A stretch of DNA of 64,000 bases, taken from the NCBI RefSeq assembly GCF_014651855.1, contig NZ_BMXR01000001.1:248001-312000 (forward strand). The letters are read 5' to 3'. Numbering within the stretch: position 1 is the stretch's first letter; every line of letters starts with the position of its first letter. This document shows positions 9,279 to 17,525 of the stretch, piece after piece. The DNA comes from Saccharospirillum salsuginis (lineage in GTDB: Bacteria; Pseudomonadota; Gammaproteobacteria; Pseudomonadales; Natronospirillaceae). Made by a program: the position numbers and the translations under genes. The notes under the pieces were generated by a model. The model searched no databases. It was not told where the DNA came from and was given only the letters and a program-made list of their open reading frames with translations.

Positions 9279-10030
9279 TCGGTTGCCTCCAATCGCCCGC
9301 CGATGGCCACGACAAAGGCGTCCTCCAGATCGGCTTGACCGGTGCGTTCGCGGATGCCATCGATGCTGTCGGCGAGGGCGACTCTTCCGTCACTGATGAT
9401 GGCGACGTGATCACAGAGCATCGACACCTCCTGCATGATGTGACTGGACAGCAAAATACAATGCCCTTCATCCCGCAGTTGGCGCAAAATGCTGCGCAGT
9501 TGGCGTGTGGCCATCACATCCAGGCCGTTGGTGGGCTCATCCAGAATCAGGGTGCTGGGTTCATGGATCAGAGCCCGCCCCAGCGCCACCTTGGTTCGCT
9601 GCCCCTGGGAAAATCCTTCCGCGCGTCGATCGGCGAAACCCCGCATCGATAATCGCTCGATCAGTTCCCCGGTCTTCATCCGGCTTTGGCGCGCGTCCAG
9701 CCCGCACAGTTCGGCGTAATACGCTATGTTTTCTCGCGCGGTCAATCGCGGGTACAAGCCCGAGTTGTGAGGCAAAAAACCGATCTGTCGACGAACCGCC
9801 TGTGGCGCTTCGGTGACATCGAACCCGTCGATCTCGGCGCTTCCGTTGTCCGGCTGGATCAGGGTGGCGAGAATGCGCAACGTGGTGGACTTACCGGCCC
9901 CGTTCGGGCCCAGCAAACCGGTGATCTGCCCGTTCCCGGCTTCGAAACTGACATCGCTGACGGCCTGAACCCGGTCTTTCCGGGAACCCTGCCGCCGGAA
10001 AGACTTGGAGAGTGCGGTTGCTTTAATCAT
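9275..10030 (-). CDS. ABC transporter ATP-binding protein (NatA-like)
   Basis: I choose the start at 10030 (MIKATALSKSF) because it gives the usual N-terminus of the family and forms an 8-nt ATGATTAA overlap with the upstream hydrolase gene. The frame extends further upstream only within that gene. The 251-residue protein has Walker A GPNGAGKST, signature FSQGQRTKVALGRAL and Walker B STLILDEPTNGLD. It is the cytoplasmic ATPase partner of the ABC-2 permease that follows. The residues around Walker A and the D-loop are intact, so it should be active. Confidence 0.9.
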   Translation of the reverse strand: MIKATALSKSFRRQGSRKDRVQAVSDVSFEAGNGQITGLLGPNGAGKSTTLRILATLIQPDNGSAEIDGFDVTEAPQAVRRQIGFLPHNSGLYPRLTARENIAYYAELCGLDARQSRMKTGELIERLSMRGFADRRAEGFSQGQRTKVALGRALIHEPSTLILDEPTNGLDVMATRQLRSILRQLRDEGHCILLSSHIMQEVSMLCDHVAIISDGRVALADSIDGIRERTGQADLEDAFVVAIGGRLEATE

Positions 10031-11546
10031 CCCGTTTCCTGGTTTGTGCCGGTCCGTTGAAATCAATGAATGCCGGGGTGGCCCGCAGACGCTGCAGACA
10101 GGTGCCGTCCAGTTCCGCCGGGCTGGCTGACTGGATGAACTGCGCCACCAGGGTCGGCGCGCACCCCAGCACGCTCACCGAATGTCCCTGCCCGGGCAGG
10201 ACAAAATGACGGGCATTGCTCATATTTCGCATAGCCTTTTCGGCATAGGCGGGTGGTGTAATCGGGTCCCACTCTCCGCTGAACAGCAGGGTGGGAATGT
10301 CCGAATACAGTGGCTGTTTGAAATTCGGGTCGATGACACCCTGCGGCCAGACCGAGCACGTATCCTGTAACGCATTCAACACCAGATCACCCATGTAGGT
10401 GGCTTCCACCGGTTGTTGATCGATTCTGTCCGGCTGAATTAAGGGTACATCCTCGGTGCAGACCACGGCGTTGTGCATACCGATGGCCAGCGCCTGCGAA
10501 GATTGACGGATCAATTCGAATGCACGCCGGGCCAGAGGAGCGAAGTTGTCGTTGGCATGAGCTTCATAAATAATGGGCGGTAACAGGGCCGTTTGGTCGG
10601 TATGGTAAAGCGAAAAGCGCACCAGCCCGATGACGTGTGCCGCCGTCAGTTCCCGGGTTATTTGCCGACCGGTGTGCATGTTTTCATGGGTCACCGACCG
10701 CGGGCGTTCCGTCAGCGCATTGAGCAGCGCTTCGAATTGCGACTCCAGTTGCGGGTACCTATCGGCACAGTTCGGAGTCTCGCGGCAGCGCAGGAAAAAG
10801 GCATCCAGGGCGGCCTGACTCTCGATGGCGATGCCAGGCCCCAGATTGAGCGCCGGGTACACCACCGAATCCAGTACGGCGGTGCGCACCGACTCGGGGT
10901 ATTGGCGCATGTAATGCTGCACCACCCGCGTGCCGTAAGAGACACCCATCAGGTTCCATTGCGGAACCGCCAACGCCCGACGTACCTGTTCCAGGTCGCG
11001 AATGGCGACACTGGTGGTGTACTGACGAGGATCGCCGTCGAATTGCTCCAGACACTCACGCGCGGTCTGGCGGGTGACCTCGGCGTCGTATTCGAGCATG
11101 AGTTGCTCTTCATCCGGAAAATCGCACGATTGCCGGCCGGAATGACCGGTGCCACGCTGATCGACCAGATAGAAGGTGCGCTCGTCGTCCAGTTCGTCGA
11201 AGACGCGGTCCAGAAACAGGAAACTTTCGCTGGCGGCCTGGCCGGGTCCGCCGGCGATGGCCAGAAACGGATCCGGCCGGGGGTTGGCCGTGTCCGCTTT
11301 AAGGCGGGTAATCAGAAGGTCCACCGTCGGACCGTTCGGAGCATCGTAGTCTTCCGGCACAGCCAGCGTGGCACACTCGACACGGCGGGCGCGGCCCTGG
11401 GCTTCCAGATCGCAGGGATGAAAGTCGACCGACCCGACCGTCTCCAGGATTCGATCCTGAATCTGCACCTCGTCCGCAAGGGCCGGGATCGTTGTGGTCC
11501 AGCCCAGAACGGCCAGAAGCGCCCATCCAGAGGCGGCTTTATACAT
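10023..11546 (-). CDS. Secreted alpha/beta hydrolase, TAP-like (tripeptidyl/prolyl aminopeptidase family)
   Basis: This 507-residue protein has a signal peptide (residues 1-24, ending PALADE). Its alpha/beta-hydrolase core shows the oxyanion segment GGPGQAASE, DQRGTGHSG and the nucleophile elbow GVSYGT. A C-terminal TAP-like part carries the likely catalytic Asp in GEWDPITPP and His in GQGHSVS. These features match periplasmic or secreted proline-type or tripeptidyl aminopeptidases of the S33 group. Several cysteines suggest disulfides in the periplasm. It overlaps the NatA-like gene by 8 nt, so a hydrolase and an exporter are expressed together. The natural substrate cannot be read from the sequence. 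Confidence 0.82.
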   Translation of the reverse strand: MYKAASGWALLAVLGWTTTIPALADEVQIQDRILETVGSVDFHPCDLEAQGRARRVECATLAVPEDYDAPNGPTVDLLITRLKADTANPRPDPFLAIAGGPGQAASESFLFLDRVFDELDDERTFYLVDQRGTGHSGRQSCDFPDEEQLMLEYDAEVTRQTARECLEQFDGDPRQYTTSVAIRDLEQVRRALAVPQWNLMGVSYGTRVVQHYMRQYPESVRTAVLDSVVYPALNLGPGIAIESQAALDAFFLRCRETPNCADRYPQLESQFEALLNALTERPRSVTHENMHTGRQITRELTAAHVIGLVRFSLYHTDQTALLPPIIYEAHANDNFAPLARRAFELIRQSSQALAIGMHNAVVCTEDVPLIQPDRIDQQPVEATYMGDLVLNALQDTCSVWPQGVIDPNFKQPLYSDIPTLLFSGEWDPITPPAYAEKAMRNMSNARHFVLPGQGHSVSVLGCAPTLVAQFIQSASPAELDGTCLQRLRATPAFIDFNGPAQTRKRDD

Positions 11547-11650
11547 GAGTTATTCCATCGATTCCGATATCAAAGGCCGGTCAGGGTGACGGCCCGGGTC
11601 GCCCGCATCAAGTGACGGTAGTCATGGTGTGATGGCGGTCGAGCCGGCGC

Positions 11651-11878
11651 TCAGTAGCCGAAGGCGGGCATCATACCGAACATGAGACCGAGGCCGAGCA
11701 GCATCAGTCCGGTCGGCCGCCAATGCTGACGGATGGACCAGAGGCCATAGACCAACGACAGGGGCGGCACCAACACCACCAGGCCCCAGAACATGGAATC
11801 CCGAAAGGCTTCGGCCAGCAGCCAGGCATAGCCCACCACGATCAGGGTCAAGCCCAGGTAAAACAGCAACAGCGTCAT
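11651..11878 (-). CDS. Small inner-membrane protein, unknown function
   Basis: This 75-residue protein is almost entirely hydrophobic, with three predicted membrane segments (about residues 2-22, 30-47 and 55-72). It resembles short uncharacterised multi-helix membrane proteins and I cannot name it. It starts by ATGA overlap with the phosphoribosyltransferase gene upstream, which supports it as a real, co-translated gene. Confidence 0.6.
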   Translation of the reverse strand: MTLLLFYLGLTLIVVGYAWLLAEAFRDSMFWGLVVLVPPLSLVYGLWSIRQHWRPTGLMLLGLGLMFGMMPAFGY

Positions 11879-12453
11879 GAATGGTCGTCGTCCGGTAAAT
11901 GCGGCGCCAGGATGGCATAAAGCTCGGGTCGATGCTCGCGGATTTCACGAACACTCAACCCTTCCAGCGAATGCGGGTATTTCAGCCAGGCATCGGTCTC
12001 GTACAGATAGAAGTCCGGAACCCGATCCGTTTCATTGCGGTCGGGCTTGTAATACGGCACGGCCAAGCGGATGTCGGCCGGGGTGTTCAGCCGCGCGCGC
12101 CGACGCAGTTCCTGAATGATGGCCTCGATCGACCGGCCGGTGTCGTACACATCGTCGACAATCAGCAGGGCATCGTCGTGGGTGATGTGTTTGACCAGAT
12201 AATCCAGCCCGTACACGGCTACCTCCCGGCGCTGTTGATCGATGCCGCTGTACGAGGCGGTACGGATGGCGATGTTGTCGGTCGCAATACCGTGGTAGTC
12301 GAGAAATTCCTGAACCGCCGTCCCGATCGGCACCCCGCCCCGCCAGACCGCGATCATAAAGGTCGGCCGGAAGCCGCTGTTGACGATGTGCGCACCCAGC
12401 TTGAAGGAATCCTCCAGCAAGCCCTGGGCACTCAAGTATTGTTTTTCCGCCAT
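11875..12453 (-). CDS. Phosphoribosyltransferase (hypoxanthine/xanthine PRT-like), copy 1
   Basis: This 192-residue type I phosphoribosyltransferase carries the PRPP-binding loop LLIVDDVYDTGRS and an N-terminal WRGGVPIG segment. The fold suggests purine salvage of the hypoxanthine/xanthine type, or a related nucleobase-PRT of unassigned substrate. Its closest relative in the window is the divergent gene at 12523. The two align from their N-termini (QYLSAQGLLEDSF against QYLHEQQLIEDAF), so they arose by duplication. It is followed by a small membrane protein with overlapping start and stop. Confidence 0.8.
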   Translation of the reverse strand: MAEKQYLSAQGLLEDSFKLGAHIVNSGFRPTFMIAVWRGGVPIGTAVQEFLDYHGIATDNIAIRTASYSGIDQQRREVAVYGLDYLVKHITHDDALLIVDDVYDTGRSIEAIIQELRRRARLNTPADIRLAVPYYKPDRNETDRVPDFYLYETDAWLKYPHSLEGLSVREIREHRPELYAILAPHLPDDDHS

Positions 12454-12522
12454 GGCCGCGTTAGCGTTAATCTGAGTGAATAGTCACCCTATCATCCCCA
12501 GAGTTCGAGCGACTGGCAACCC

Positions 12523-13122
12523 ATGAAGACCCACCCGCCTCAGATGAACAAGCAGTATCTGCACGAACAACAGCTGATCGAGGATGCGTTTCGCCTGGGC
12601 GTGAAGATCTTCGAGAGCGGTTTTCGCCCAAATTTCATCGTCGGCCTCTGGCGCGGTGGCAGTACCGTCGGCATCTATGTGCAGGAGTGCCTGCAGACAC
12701 TGGGCGTTCAAACCGACCATTTCGCGGTGCGTACGTCCTACAAGGGCCTGGTCCACTACCCGAAACTGGTGGCGTCGCCGGACACCGAGATCCGAGTGCA
12801 CGGAACGGACTACCTGGTCGAATCACTGAACGCGGACGACCGCCTGCTGATCGTCGACGATGCGTTCAGCACCGGCCACAATGTCAGCGCCCTGCTCGGC
12901 CGTTTGCGCAAACACCTCAAACGCAACATGCCCGCAGACACCCGCATCGCCACCCTGTACGAACGGCCCTCCGCCAATCGCACCGGCCTGCGTCCGGACT
13001 ATAGCCTGCACCAAACCGAAGACTGGCTGGTGTTCCCCTACGAACTGACCGGCCTGGGCCGGGAAGAACTGGATGCCAACAAGCCCTTCCTCAGCCCGAT
13101 ACTGGATTCGGTCAACCGCTGA
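12523..13122 (+). CDS. Phosphoribosyltransferase (hypoxanthine/xanthine PRT-like), copy 2
   Basis: This 199-residue protein is a diverged paralogue of the minus-strand gene at 11875. It keeps WRGGSTVG and the PRPP loop LLIVDDAFSTGHN, where the usual Thr-Gly is preserved as STG. The loop change from YDTGRS to FSTGHN may alter substrate use. The start is uncertain: an ATG at 12544 (MNKQYLHEQ) aligns better with copy 1, and neither start has a strong ribosome site. It overlaps the 3' end of the convergent thioesterase gene by 11 nt. Confidence 0.78.
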   Translation: MKTHPPQMNKQYLHEQQLIEDAFRLGVKIFESGFRPNFIVGLWRGGSTVGIYVQECLQTLGVQTDHFAVRTSYKGLVHYPKLVASPDTEIRVHGTDYLVESLNADDRLLIVDDAFSTGHNVSALLGRLRKHLKRNMPADTRIATLYERPSANRTGLRPDYSLHQTEDWLVFPYELTGLGREELDANKPFLSPILDSVNR

Positions 13123-13663
13123 ACTGGTCCCGTTTGGCGGCGAGCGTCTCTTTCCAGTCCTGAATGGCTTCCGTCTCCGGCGGCGACACCATCGGTTCGC
13201 CGTCCCGGCCGAAAACCTGCCCGGCACTGATCACCTTGCCCTTGTGCAGAATCGCCATCCGGGCATGACCGATGGAGTGCAGGGTGTCGCCGCGATAAAA
13301 GCGCTGCTCGAAATAGGCGTATTTTTCATCCCAGCACTTGAGCCGGACCACCACATCCACACGGCTGAACGGCGGAAACTCACGGATGTAGGTCAGTTCC
13401 TGAGCATTCAGCACCGCCCGATAGCGACCGAACAGAAAATCCTTACCCAGACCGCAATCGACCAACCATTGGATACGGCACAAATCCCCAAATGAGAAAT
13501 ACCGCGCCGCCGTCAAATGGATGTTCAGGTCCATATCGTGCAGCCAGACACGTCGACGTTGGCGGATGGTAATAAACGGGTCCTGCCCTTTGGGGCGAAA
13601 CAAGGAGGTAACCACAAGGATCAGAAATCGGCCGATCAGGTTCATAGTAGGGTCCACTGACAT
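13112..13663 (-). CDS. Hotdog-fold acyl-CoA thioesterase family protein
   Basis: This 183-residue protein has the 4HBT/hotdog pattern RRRVWLHDMDLNIHLTAARYFSFGD, where the Asp in HDMDLNIH occupies the usual active-site position, followed by a strand region. It resembles thioesterase-superfamily proteins found in fatty-acid metabolism loci of proteobacteria. Two starts are possible, 13663 and 13645 (MNLIGRFLI). I keep the longer because a GAGCG sequence lies upstream. An N-terminal hydrophobic stretch (residues 8-20) may associate with the membrane. It is convergent with a phosphoribosyltransferase gene. Confidence 0.7.
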   Translation of the reverse strand: MSVDPTMNLIGRFLILVVTSLFRPKGQDPFITIRQRRRVWLHDMDLNIHLTAARYFSFGDLCRIQWLVDCGLGKDFLFGRYRAVLNAQELTYIREFPPFSRVDVVVRLKCWDEKYAYFEQRFYRGDTLHSIGHARMAILHKGKVISAGQVFGRDGEPMVSPPETEAIQDWKETLAAKRDQFSG

Positions 13664-13712
13664 TCAATCGGCGCTCATCCTGACCAGCGGATCGTCAAAA
13701 TGCAAATAGCAA

Positions 13713-13744
13713 GTAGGTTGGATTAGCCGAAGGCGTAATCCAAC
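13713..13744. repeat. Dispersed inverted repeat of the GTAGGTTGGATTA type
   Basis: The segment GTTGGATTA and its complement TAATCCAAC flank a short loop at the 3' end of the intergenic stretch downstream of thiQ. Closely similar repeats are common between genes in many proteobacteria. It can fold as a hairpin and may act as a weak terminator or REP-like element. Confidence 0.7.
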
Positions 13745-13823
13745 ATTGCTGAGGTGTCGATGGTCGGTTCTGTGGTTGGGTCTGCTACCGGTTCCGTGGC
13801 TGGGTTCGGGCAACAGACTCAAT

Positions 13824-14540
13824 TCAGTATGAGGCATCCGTATCGATGCCCAGCAATGACTGAAACGCCCCCTGTGCGCGCTGGCGCTCGAATTCATCGG
13901 TGCTGAGGCTCAGCCATTGCTCGCTGGTGAGACCGAGCAGAACCTGATCGGTCACCGGCAGCATTTCATCGAGATGATGGGTGACCAGCAGCACTGTGCT
14001 GCCCTGTTCGGCCTGCATATCGCGCACCCAGTTCAGGCCTTCCTGGCGTAATGCCGGGTCGAGCGAAGAAAAGGGCTCGTCGAGCAACAAGACGGGTTTG
14101 CGTTGCAGAAACACCCGCGCCAGGGCTGCGCGTTGTTGCTGGCCACCACTGAGTCGGTCCGGCGTGCGGTCCAGCAGATTGGCGATGTCGAATCGGCGCG
14201 CCGCCGTCAATACGCGCTCGCGGTCGGCTTCATGAAGGCGGCCGGACGGGTGAATGCCCAGGGCCAGGTTGACCTCGACACTCAGGTGTTCAAACAGGTT
14301 GTGGCTCTGAAACAGGATGCCGAACGGACGGCGATGCAACGGCTGGTCCAGCACATCGCGGCCTTGCCAGCGTACCTCGCCCGCCGTGGCGGGCAACAGG
14401 CCGCAGAGCACATTGAGCAGAGTCGACTTGCCCAGACCGCTCGCCCCGACAATGGCCATCAGGTCACCGGCGGCCAGCTTGAACTCCCAGTGAAAATCCT
14501 GATCACCCAGCTGGGTAGTCAATTGTCTAACGTCCAGCAC
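13824..14540 (-). CDS. thiQ: Thiamine ABC transporter ATP-binding protein ThiQ
   Basis: This 238-residue ATPase has Walker A GASGLGKST, signature LSGGQQQRAALAR and Walker B PVLLLDEPFSSLDP. It is the third gene after thiB and thiP, overlapping thiP by 14 nt, which is the classic thiBPQ order. It powers uptake of thiamine and its phosphates from the periplasm. The short length without a C-terminal regulatory domain matches ThiQ rather than MalK-type ATPases. Expression should follow the TPP riboswitch at 17151-17235. Confidence 0.93.
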   Translation of the reverse strand: MLDVRQLTTQLGDQDFHWEFKLAAGDLMAIVGASGLGKSTLLNVLCGLLPATAGEVRWQGRDVLDQPLHRRPFGILFQSHNLFEHLSVEVNLALGIHPSGRLHEADRERVLTAARRFDIANLLDRTPDRLSGGQQQRAALARVFLQRKPVLLLDEPFSSLDPALRQEGLNWVRDMQAEQGSTVLLVTHHLDEMLPVTDQVLLGLTSEQWLSLSTDEFERQRAQGAFQSLLGIDTDASY

Positions 14541-16044
14541 GGTAGCGCCCCCTCGCCCATTCGGCCAATAACAACAAACTGGCGCACAGCGCCAGCAGGA
14601 CCACCATCATTTGGGCGGCCAGGGTCATTTGGTAACTGCCCATGGATTGATAGATCAACAACGGCAGGGTAACAAAATCGACCTGACCGACCAGCGCCGC
14701 CACGCCCATGTCGCCCAGGCTCAATACGGCGCTGAGCGCCAGCGCCCAGAGCATAACCGGCCGCACCAGAGGCCAGTAGACCAGGCGCAATACCGGCCAG
14801 GTGCGCATGCCCAGCACCCGGGTCAAGCGATGGTATTGACTGTGGGCCGCCTGAATCCGGGCTTTCAGGGGCTGCAGGATCAAGGGCATGGCCATCAGGG
14901 CGTTCACCCATATGATCAGCGGCCAGGTCGCTTCGCGCGCCCACCCCAGTCGCAGGCACAACAGGAACAGACCGGTGGTCAGCACCATCGCCGGAATCAC
15001 CAGGACGCCGAAATCGAGCCAGCGTGACCGGCGTGTGCGAACCGCGCCGGGAAGGCAGCGGCTCAAGGCCAGCAGAACGGCACAGACGGAACTGAATACG
15101 GCGATGCCCAGGCTGGTTCGCAACGCGTCCGGCAAACGGGCGGGCCAGTGCCAGTCGGCTTGCAACGCCCGATCCAGCAAGGCCGCATAGGGTGACAGCA
15201 ACAACGCCAGTAACCCGAGAATAGCGCACCACTGCAGCGGGGACGGCCCCCGCTGTCCACCGCGCGGTTGACGCACGGCCGCCTCCATATTGAGCAGTCC
15301 GCCCTGACCCAGCGCACCGATCGCCGTCAGCGCCAGCGCACCGTGCAGCACGGCGTACAACATGGCCGCGCGGCTGTCGAACTCGTACTTCAGTGCCTGA
15401 TAAACCGCCACTTCCAGGTTGGTATTGGCCGGACCGCCGCCCAGGGTCAGGATCACAGTAAAACTGCTGAAACACAGCAGGGCGATCAGGACGAACACCG
15501 GCCCGGACGCCATTCGAATCAACGGCCATTCCAGCCAGCGCAGGCGATGACGAAGTCCCATACCCAACACCTCCGCCAAGCGCTTCTGATGATCCGGTAT
15601 CTGACTGAGTCGATCCCACAACAAGCGGGTGGCGAACGGCAGATTCAGCGCCACATGAGCGAGCAGGATGCCGGGCAGCCCGTAGACGGTCCCGGGCAGG
15701 GTCACCCAGCCGTTCTGGCCGAACAGGGAGACAACACCCAGCACCACGGCCAGTACGGGCAGAATAAACGCCAGATTGAGGAAGGCGGCCAACAGCCATT
15801 GGCCGCGAAACGGTGTCTGAGACAAAGCCCAGGCGAAGGGCCATGCAAGCAGCAGGGAGAGCGTCGCCGACAACAGGGCCTGGTAGATGGAAAACCAGAT
15901 CACCCGGACGAGCCAGCTGTCGAAATAGCTGGCCCAGGCATAGCCACCGCCGGGATGCAGCACCATCCCCAGCGCCGCCAGCGCCAGCGTCAGCCAGAGC
16001 AGGCCGGCGCCCAGGCGCCGCAGCAGTCTGTTCCCGGCGATCAT
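14527..16044 (-). CDS. thiP: Thiamine ABC transporter permease ThiP
   Basis: The 505-residue protein is a fused double permease with about twelve membrane segments and two MetI-like halves, each with an EAA-type loop (LAEVLGMGLRHRLRWLEWP near residue 178, and TRVLGMRTWPVLRLVYWP near 412). That layout and length match ThiP. It lies 9 nt downstream of thiB and overlaps thiQ. It forms the membrane channel of the thiamine importer. Confidence 0.92.
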   Translation of the reverse strand: MIAGNRLLRRLGAGLLWLTLALAALGMVLHPGGGYAWASYFDSWLVRVIWFSIYQALLSATLSLLLAWPFAWALSQTPFRGQWLLAAFLNLAFILPVLAVVLGVVSLFGQNGWVTLPGTVYGLPGILLAHVALNLPFATRLLWDRLSQIPDHQKRLAEVLGMGLRHRLRWLEWPLIRMASGPVFVLIALLCFSSFTVILTLGGGPANTNLEVAVYQALKYEFDSRAAMLYAVLHGALALTAIGALGQGGLLNMEAAVRQPRGGQRGPSPLQWCAILGLLALLLSPYAALLDRALQADWHWPARLPDALRTSLGIAVFSSVCAVLLALSRCLPGAVRTRRSRWLDFGVLVIPAMVLTTGLFLLCLRLGWAREATWPLIIWVNALMAMPLILQPLKARIQAAHSQYHRLTRVLGMRTWPVLRLVYWPLVRPVMLWALALSAVLSLGDMGVAALVGQVDFVTLPLLIYQSMGSYQMTLAAQMMVVLLALCASLLLLAEWARGRYRAGR

Positions 16045-16053
16045 CTCCCCGTC

Positions 16054-17040
16054 CTACTGGCTGGCGGCGTTACGCCACTCGCGCAACCAGTCGCGGCGAT
16101 TCTCGGCCACCGTCTCGCTGCTGAAGTACAGCGTTTCCGGTCGGACCATCTGCTCGAACGCTTCAGGCTTGTCAGCGCTGTCGAGCACCGGCCACATCCA
16201 GTTGGTGCCGGGCAATACGTCCTGAGCGGGATTGCTGACCAGAAACGCCAGGAAATCGCGCGCCCGGTCGATCTGATCCGAGTTTTTCAGAACGGCGGCC
16301 ACTTCGATCTGAGCGTAGTGGCCCTCGCTGAAGATGGCCGCCTGATATTTGTCGGTGTCTTCGTAGGTCATGTGATAGGCCGGCGAGGTGGTGTAGCTGA
16401 GCACCATGTCGCTCTCGCCTTCCTGGAACAGCGAATAGGCTTCGCTCCAGCCCGGTGTCACGGTCACGACCCGTTCCTGCAGCGTGGTCCAGGCGTCTTC
16501 GGCTTCGTCGCCGAAGACCGATTTCATCCACAGCATCAAACCCTGGCCCGGCGTGCTGACGCGCGGATCCTGGTAGATGATGCTGAGATCGGAGTCGTAG
16601 ACCAGTTCCTCGAGCGACGAAGGTACCGAATCCACGCGGGTCTGGTCGTATACGAACGCAAAATGGCCGTAGTCGTAAGGTACGAAGGTGTCGTCTTCCC
16701 AGTCATAGGGCAGCGTCAGTCCGGACAGATCGACCCGGTGCTTGGCCAGCAGGTCCAGCTTCTTGGTCTCGGCGATCAGGGCATCGTCCAGACCGAGGAT
16801 GATGTCGGCCTGACTGTCCTCGCCTTCCAGGCGCAAGCGGTTCAGCAGGGCGACCCCGTCTTCGAGACCGACGAAATCGACTTCGCAGTCACAGTCGGCC
16901 TCGTAGGCTTTTTCGATTTGCGGTCCCGGCCCCCATTCGGAGACGAAGGACTCGTAGGTGTAGATGGTCAGCGGGTCGGCGCTGGCAAGCCCGGCGGCCA
17001 GCATGGGTGTGGCCATCAGGGCGGTCTTGAATACTGTCAT
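16054..17040 (-). CDS. thiB: Thiamine-binding periplasmic protein ThiB (TbpA)
   Basis: I choose the ATG at 17040 because GGGAAG lies 7 nt upstream and the protein then has a proper signal peptide (MTVFKTALMATPMLAAGLASA). The 328-residue length equals the E. coli protein. Typical ThiB stretches are present: LTIYTYESFVSEWGPG, ADIILGLDD and YDYGHFAFVYD. It delivers thiamine, TMP or TPP to ThiPQ. A hairpin at 17054-17075 lies just before the ribosome site and may belong to the riboswitch expression platform. Confidence 0.94.
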   Translation of the reverse strand: MTVFKTALMATPMLAAGLASADPLTIYTYESFVSEWGPGPQIEKAYEADCDCEVDFVGLEDGVALLNRLRLEGEDSQADIILGLDDALIAETKKLDLLAKHRVDLSGLTLPYDWEDDTFVPYDYGHFAFVYDQTRVDSVPSSLEELVYDSDLSIIYQDPRVSTPGQGLMLWMKSVFGDEAEDAWTTLQERVVTVTPGWSEAYSLFQEGESDMVLSYTTSPAYHMTYEDTDKYQAAIFSEGHYAQIEVAAVLKNSDQIDRARDFLAFLVSNPAQDVLPGTNWMWPVLDSADKPEAFEQMVRPETLYFSSETVAENRRDWLREWRNAASQ

Positions 17041-17150
17041 GGTGGTGCTTCCCGTATCAATCGTGACATTGATACCGGCGTACAAACATTCTGGGCGTGG
17101 GCCCGGGATGTTTGCTGGGGGAAAGGTTGAAGTGGCTCGAAGCCCATCGT

Positions 17151-17235
17151 CTCAACTCCCTACGCCAGCATTAACTGGTTCAGGTTCGGCGGGTGTGTCT
17201 CAGCCCGGCTGCATACACAGCGGGCACCCCGGCGA
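17151..17235 (-). promoter_or_regulatory. TPP riboswitch (THI element) upstream of thiBPQ
   Basis: Read on the minus strand from 17235 to 17151, the segment shows GGGGTGCCC, CTGAGA, then ACCCG, GAACCTGAACCAGTTAATG and CTGGCGTAGGGA, which are the conserved blocks of the thiamine pyrophosphate aptamer in the right order. It lies 111 nt upstream of thiB. Downstream, an inverted repeat CAAACAT/ATGTTTG (about 17085-17115) and a perfect 8-bp hairpin (17054-17075, GTATCAAT/ATTGATAC) abut the ribosome site GGGAAG. They are the likely expression platform, controlling translation when TPP is bound. Confidence 0.95.
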
Positions 17236-17301
17236 GAACGCTATTGATTACTCCAGTTTCGCAGTTCGAGTTGGCTGAGAGGCAGTGGCCCGCGTCGGCT
17301 A

Positions 17302-17394
17302 CCGGGGATACCCCTGTGGGGTCGGCGTGTATCCATCCATGGAGCCTAGACCGCAGCATCCCTGCTGCGGACTACCCCACAGGGGTATCCCCGG
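17302..17394 (+). repeat. Structured dispersed element, copy A
   Basis: A perfect 20-bp inverted repeat (17302-17321 with 17375-17394) encloses a core that contains an inner hairpin CCGCAGCA-TCCC-TGCTGCGG (17351-17370). The core, about 50 bp from GTCGGCGTGTAT to TGCTGCGG, is closely similar to those of copies at 45754 and 56507, but the outer arms are not. The element sits between the thi riboswitch and the divergent kinase gene. The function is unknown to me. Confidence 0.85.
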
Positions 17395-17525
17395 AATCCG
17401 CCGCTGGTCAGTACGGCGAACTCCGAAACTTGAGTAGATTAAAACGACCGTCATTCTACTGGAGTCGGCGTTTAATCCAAAATTCTGTCACAATCCCCGG
17501 CCGAATCCGCAATGACGGGTGATGG

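Noticed and set aside
13664..13897. A 77-codon minus-strand frame between thiQ and the thioesterase gene
   Set aside because: It overlaps the thiQ 3' end and runs through a dispersed repeat, with no ribosome site or similarity.
15268..17130. A 620-codon open frame antisense to thiP and thiB
   Set aside because: The translation is Gln/His/Arg-rich without domains and mirrors real thiamine-transport genes on the other strand.
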